Assembly (NCBI RefSeq): GCF_049275935.1
Contig: NZ_CP184830.1
Location: 2,232,001 to 2,296,000, forward strand
Source: Endozoicomonas_A sp049275935
GTDB taxonomy: Bacteria; Pseudomonadota; Gammaproteobacteria; Pseudomonadales; Endozoicomonadaceae
Direction: 5' to 3'
DNA: 64,000 nucleotides
Of this stretch, positions 59,615 through 64,000 are shown in pieces. A model generated the notes under the pieces. It was given only the letters and a program-made list of their open reading frames with translations, was not told where the DNA came from and did no database searches. Numbering within the stretch: the stretch's first letter is position 1; every line of letters starts with the position of its first letter. A program made the position numbers and the translations under genes.

Positions 59615-60184
59615 ATGGCTAGTTATAGTACCAACGAATTTCGTTCAGGTCTCAAAGTGATGCTGGAAGGTGATCCCTGCGTCATCATTGAAAACGAGTT
59701 TGTAAAACCGGGTAAAGGTCAGGCCTTTAACCGCGTCAAGTTCCGCAACCTGATGAGCAACCGTGTCTGGGAGCGTACCTTCAAGTCTGGTGAAAGCATC
59801 GAAGCGGCAGACGTGATGGACTATGACATGGAGTACCTCTACACCGACGGTGAATTCTGGCACTTCATGATGACTGACGGTTCTTTCGAGCAGCACGCTG
59901 CCAGCAAGGAAGCCGTGGGGGATACTCTCGATTGGCTCAAGGAGCAGGAAGTATACTCCGTAACCCTTTACAACGGATCTCCTCTTTCTGTGAGCGCACC
60001 TAATTTCGTAGAGCTGGAAGTCATTGAAACCGATCCGGGCCTGAAAGGTGATACTGCCCAGGGCGGCTCCAAGCCAGCCAAGCTAAGTACTGGCGCTTCC
60101 GTGAAGGTGCCTTTGTTTATCACTGAAGGTGAAGTTCTGAAAATCGATACCCGAACTGGTGAGTATGTGGGTCGTGTGAAGTAA
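59615..60184 (+). CDS. efp: elongation factor P
   Basis: Relieves ribosome stalling at polyproline. 189 residues, one more than E. coli. The modified Lys34 is in VKPGKGQAF, exactly the E. coli position, so beta-lysylation by EpmA/EpmB is expected rather than the rhamnosylation (Arg32) of Pseudomonas. Domain II/III motifs include DVMDYDMEYLYTDGEFWHFM and the end KIDTRTGEYVGRVK. The gene is followed by a hairpin and then epmA, so the whole pathway is clustered. Confidence 0.97.
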   Translation: MASYSTNEFRSGLKVMLEGDPCVIIENEFVKPGKGQAFNRVKFRNLMSNRVWERTFKSGESIEAADVMDYDMEYLYTDGEFWHFMMTDGSFEQHAASKEAVGDTLDWLKEQEVYSVTLYNGSPLSVSAPNFVELEVIETDPGLKGDTAQGGSKPAKLSTGASVKVPLFITEGEVLKIDTRTGEYVGRVK

Positions 60185-60194
60185 TTGACCGTTA

Positions 60195-60215
60195 CCTCCA
60201 GCCTTTGGCTGGAGG
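60195..60215 (+). terminator. hairpin after efp
   Basis: Perfect 9-bp stem CCTCCAGCC/GGCTGGAGG with a 3-nt loop, then GCTTTAG. A short U-tract makes it a moderate terminator that could allow read-through to epmA. Confidence 0.6.
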
Positions 60216-60300
60216 GCTTTAGCATCGTCCGCCGCTTTAATTGATTGCGTCCCTCTGAGGGCTAACATGTGACTCATTTGGCAAATGGAGTATGACTTAC

Positions 60301-61290
60301 ATGTCATCCGACAACTGGAAGCCCTCTGCCTCAATCTCGACACTGCAAGAAAGAGCCCGGCTGTTCGCCAGAATCCGGCAGTACTTCGACGAGCAGCAAG
60401 TGATGGAAGTGGATACGCCCATGCTTTCTGCCAGCGCAACTGTAGATCTTCATATCGATAGTTTTGTCACTAGCTTTTTACCTATCGGTGGAGGTAGTGA
60501 GCAAACTTGCTACCTGCATACATCACCCGAGTTTCCAATGAAAAGGCTTTTGGCTGCGGGAAGTGGTGATATTTATTCTCTGGGTCGAGTGTTTCGTAAT
60601 GGAGAGGCAGGCGGGCGCCATAATCCTGAATTCACGATGCTTGAATATTACCGACTCGGAATGGATCCGCACCAGTTAATGGATGATATGACCTCACTCC
60701 TGTCTTCAGTGACAGCTTTTAAAGAGATAGAGAGAGTCAGTTATGGGGGCATTTTTCAGGAAAAACTGGGACTGAATCCTCATGGGGCAACAGATGAGGC
60801 GCTTTCTGATCTGGTTAAAAAGCATGTCGATGAGGCACTCTCAGGCCTGGAAAGAAATGATTGTCTTGATCTGTTGTTTTCAAAGAAGATTGAACCCGAG
60901 CTCGGTGTCGGTGAGGCCGGTGAGCTCAATGGCGTTTACGTCTACGACTACCCAGCCAGTATGGCTGCTCTGGCGAAGCTTCATACAAATGATCAAGGGG
61001 ACCGGGTGGCAGCACGATTCGAGCTTTTTGTTAACGGTGTTGAACTGGCCAATGGTTACCACGAACTGACCCATGCTGAAGAGCAGCAGATGCGTTTCAA
61101 AACGGAGCAGGCTAATCGTAGAGAACTGCGCAGACCAGTTTACCCTTACGATCATCATCTTGTTGAAGGCTTGAGGTCAGGTATGCCCGATTGCGCTGGT
61201 GTCGCTATGGGGCTTGATCGCCTCCTGATGTTAATGCTGAACAAAAAGAAAATTGCAGATGTCGTTGCGTTCGATTTCTTCAGGGCCTGA
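60301..61290 (+). CDS. epmA: EF-P lysine ligase EpmA (GenX/PoxA)
   Basis: Class II lysyl-tRNA-synthetase-like enzyme that attaches (R)-beta-lysine to Lys34 of EF-P. 329 residues from the ATG at 60301 (E. coli 325); GGAG lies 10 nt upstream, whereas the ATG at 60292 is too close to it. Motif 2 is VFRNGEAGGRHNPEFTMLEY and motif 3 is GVAMGLDRLLML. It lacks the anticodon-binding domain, as expected. It lies 116 bp after efp. Confidence 0.94.
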   Translation: MSSDNWKPSASISTLQERARLFARIRQYFDEQQVMEVDTPMLSASATVDLHIDSFVTSFLPIGGGSEQTCYLHTSPEFPMKRLLAAGSGDIYSLGRVFRNGEAGGRHNPEFTMLEYYRLGMDPHQLMDDMTSLLSSVTAFKEIERVSYGGIFQEKLGLNPHGATDEALSDLVKKHVDEALSGLERNDCLDLLFSKKIEPELGVGEAGELNGVYVYDYPASMAALAKLHTNDQGDRVAARFELFVNGVELANGYHELTHAEEQQMRFKTEQANRRELRRPVYPYDHHLVEGLRSGMPDCAGVAMGLDRLLMLMLNKKKIADVVAFDFFRA

Positions 61291-61480
61291 GCAAACAGAT
61301 CGTCAAGCCGGTTTTCAAGCGACATTTGTCGTTGGAATGATTGGGTGCCTGAATAGCACTATTGAGTATTAGGTATTAATCCTCTGTTGCCATAGTCGGT
61401 TTCAGACGTATAATTCATTCTACTTATCCGGCGCAATATTCCATTACTGGCAGACGGCATTGCAATCAATAAAATATTGG

Positions 61481-61508
61481 TTGACAGTCTGGTTTGGCGA
61501 TGTAGAAT
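61481..61508 (+). promoter_or_regulatory. rrn promoter P1
   Basis: TTGACA (61481-61486), 16-bp spacer, TAGAAT (61503-61508), then a GC-rich GCGCCGCCGC discriminator typical of stringently controlled rRNA promoters. An AT-rich UP-like stretch (ATCAATAAAATATT) precedes the -35. Confidence 0.7.
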
Positions 61509-61607
61509 GCGCCGCCGCTGAACAGGAAAAACAACACTGATCAATCATAAGTGTTTGTCAGTTTAGCGGGTTGGAAAGCCGCTTTGACTCCTTGGCGAAG
61601 ACAAGGC

Positions 61608-61635
61608 TTGACAACAAAAACGGTCGCGGTAAGAT
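61608..61635 (+). promoter_or_regulatory. rrn promoter P2
   Basis: TTGACA (61608-61613), 16-bp spacer, TAAGAT (61630-61635), GC-rich discriminator GCGGCCTCGC. Tandem P1/P2 is the usual rrn layout. Confidence 0.65.
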
Positions 61636-61698
61636 AGCGGCCTCGCTGAACAGCGCTGACCGCTGAATCAGCCGATTAAAACCTTCTTGTTTTAATCC

Positions 61699-61711
61699 AG
61701 TTCTTTAACAA
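61699..61711 (+). promoter_or_regulatory. boxA antitermination site
   Basis: AGTTCTTTAACAA matches the rrn boxA (TGCTCTTTAACA) in the leader, where the NusB/NusE antitermination complex loads. Confidence 0.6.
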
Positions 61712-61888
61712 ATTATCAGACAATTCGTGTGGGCGCTTGTGCGAATGGCATCGGTCAACAGAGCTTTGCTCTGAAATGATTTAAATGCTGATCAAGCAAG
61801 CGAACATACTCGTTAATTCTAACATGTACGTTTAATTGCAAAGATTGAGCAGTCAGCATGTTCTTCGGGGCAGCTGACAAAACGATTT

Positions 61889-63444
<1,556 letters not shown>

Positions 63445-63596
63445 AACGAAGACCGACCTTCCATAAGCGTTCACACGAATTGTTTGATTATCAGTTGTCA
63501 GTTGACGGTGGTCAGTTGGCAGTTGTTAGTTTTGTTCTTTAAAAAAGTGTGTTTAATGAATCGGTTGTTTTGGCGGTGCGCTGAACCAGCAGGATT

Positions 63597-63673
<77 letters not shown>

Positions 63674-63690
63674 ATCATGATTCGGAATAT

Positions 63691-63766
63691 GGGGCTATAG
63701 CTCAGCTGGGAGAGCGCCTGCTTTGCACGCAGGAGGTCAGCGGTTCGATCCCGCTTAGCTCCACCA
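63691..63766 (+). tRNA. alaT: tRNA-Ala (anticodon TGC)
   Basis: 76 nt with encoded CCA. Acceptor stem GGGGCTA/TAGCTCC, anticodon arm CTGCTTTGCACGCAG with TGC, T-loop GTTCGATC. Follows tRNA-Ile by 17 bp in the rrn spacer. Confidence 0.97.
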
Positions 63767-64000
63767 TTAATCCGAACGACTCATTCATTAAGCGTATTTT
63801 GCTTCATTGTCCCCTTCTTTAACAGAAAGCGGACAATGCGATCTTTAACAATGTGGAATCCAAACTTAAATTAAGCTGAGTTGATTTAAAAGACTTTGGT
63901 CTTTTAATGAAATTCTTGCTGAGACACTCTCAAGTGTAGGGCGTATCAGTGGCCGGTTGTCAGTTGACAGTTGCCGGTTACTGAAGATCGTTAAAGGTAG
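63767..64000 (+). other. rrn internal spacer upstream of 23S rRNA
   Basis: Spacer with a second boxA-like ATCTTTAACAATG at about 63841-63853, as found before 23S genes. The 23S gene itself begins beyond the window. A run of GTTGTCAGTTGACAGTTG words at 63957-63974 also occurs near 63495-63530 after the 16S gene. Confidence 0.6.

Overview
The window looks like a chromosomal segment of a marine gammaproteobacterium of the Hahellaceae/Endozoicomonadaceae type. Three things point there. The 16S rRNA gene at the right end is typical of that lineage. The housekeeping order (ppx | trxA-rho-ubiD-fre; rpmB-rpmG, radC, coaBC-dut-argB-slmA | pyrE, crc, rph | yicC) follows Pseudomonas and its relatives. 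Between these conserved blocks sit many eukaryotic-like proteins, as in animal-associated Endozoicomonas. The taxon is inferred from sequence features and was not tested by a search.

Layout. 1-4.2 kb: two paralogous exported proteins of unknown function (one with 76-residue tandem repeats) around a small basic protein and a 158-bp palindromic repeat. 4.3-9.6 kb: ubiF, a small protein, a Na/phosphate cotransporter and exopolyphosphatase. 10-15.8 kb: trxA, rho, ubiD, fre and a RutR-like regulator, interrupted by CTAG-bounded palindromic elements. 15.8-22.8 kb: parC, endA, glycerate kinase, several repeat elements and an exported thioredoxin-reductase-like flavoprotein with an extra domain.

22.9-37.7 kb is the most unusual part: seven tandem paralogs of 613-616 residues, all on the + strand. 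Each has an F-box-like domain followed by about ten WD40-like repeats, the architecture of eukaryotic SCF substrate receptors (Cdc4/Fbw7 type). Each gene is preceded at a nearly fixed distance by the same pair of 9-bp half-sites. 38-46.5 kb holds queH, an H-NS-like protein, an overlapping operon of an ATPase, a PIN nuclease with an in-frame stop and a PhoU-like protein, then rpmB-rpmG and radC. It also holds an exported gingipain-like (C25) peptidase candidate, an exported RING-H2 protein and an integrase remnant. 46.5-64 kb returns to core genes (coaBC to crc, rph, yicC, epmB | efp, epmA, and the start of an rrn operon with tRNA-Ile and tRNA-Ala). These are interrupted by an exported six-finger C2H2 zinc-finger gene flanked by decayed copies of itself.

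How it fits together. The core genes cover ubiquinone synthesis, phosphate handling, pyrimidine/arginine/CoA synthesis and EF-P modification. The accessory genes (F-box/WD40, RING, C2H2 fingers, C25-like peptidase) look like proteins meant to act on a eukaryotic host, in particular its ubiquitin system. That is an inference from domain architecture: no secretion system is encoded in this window.
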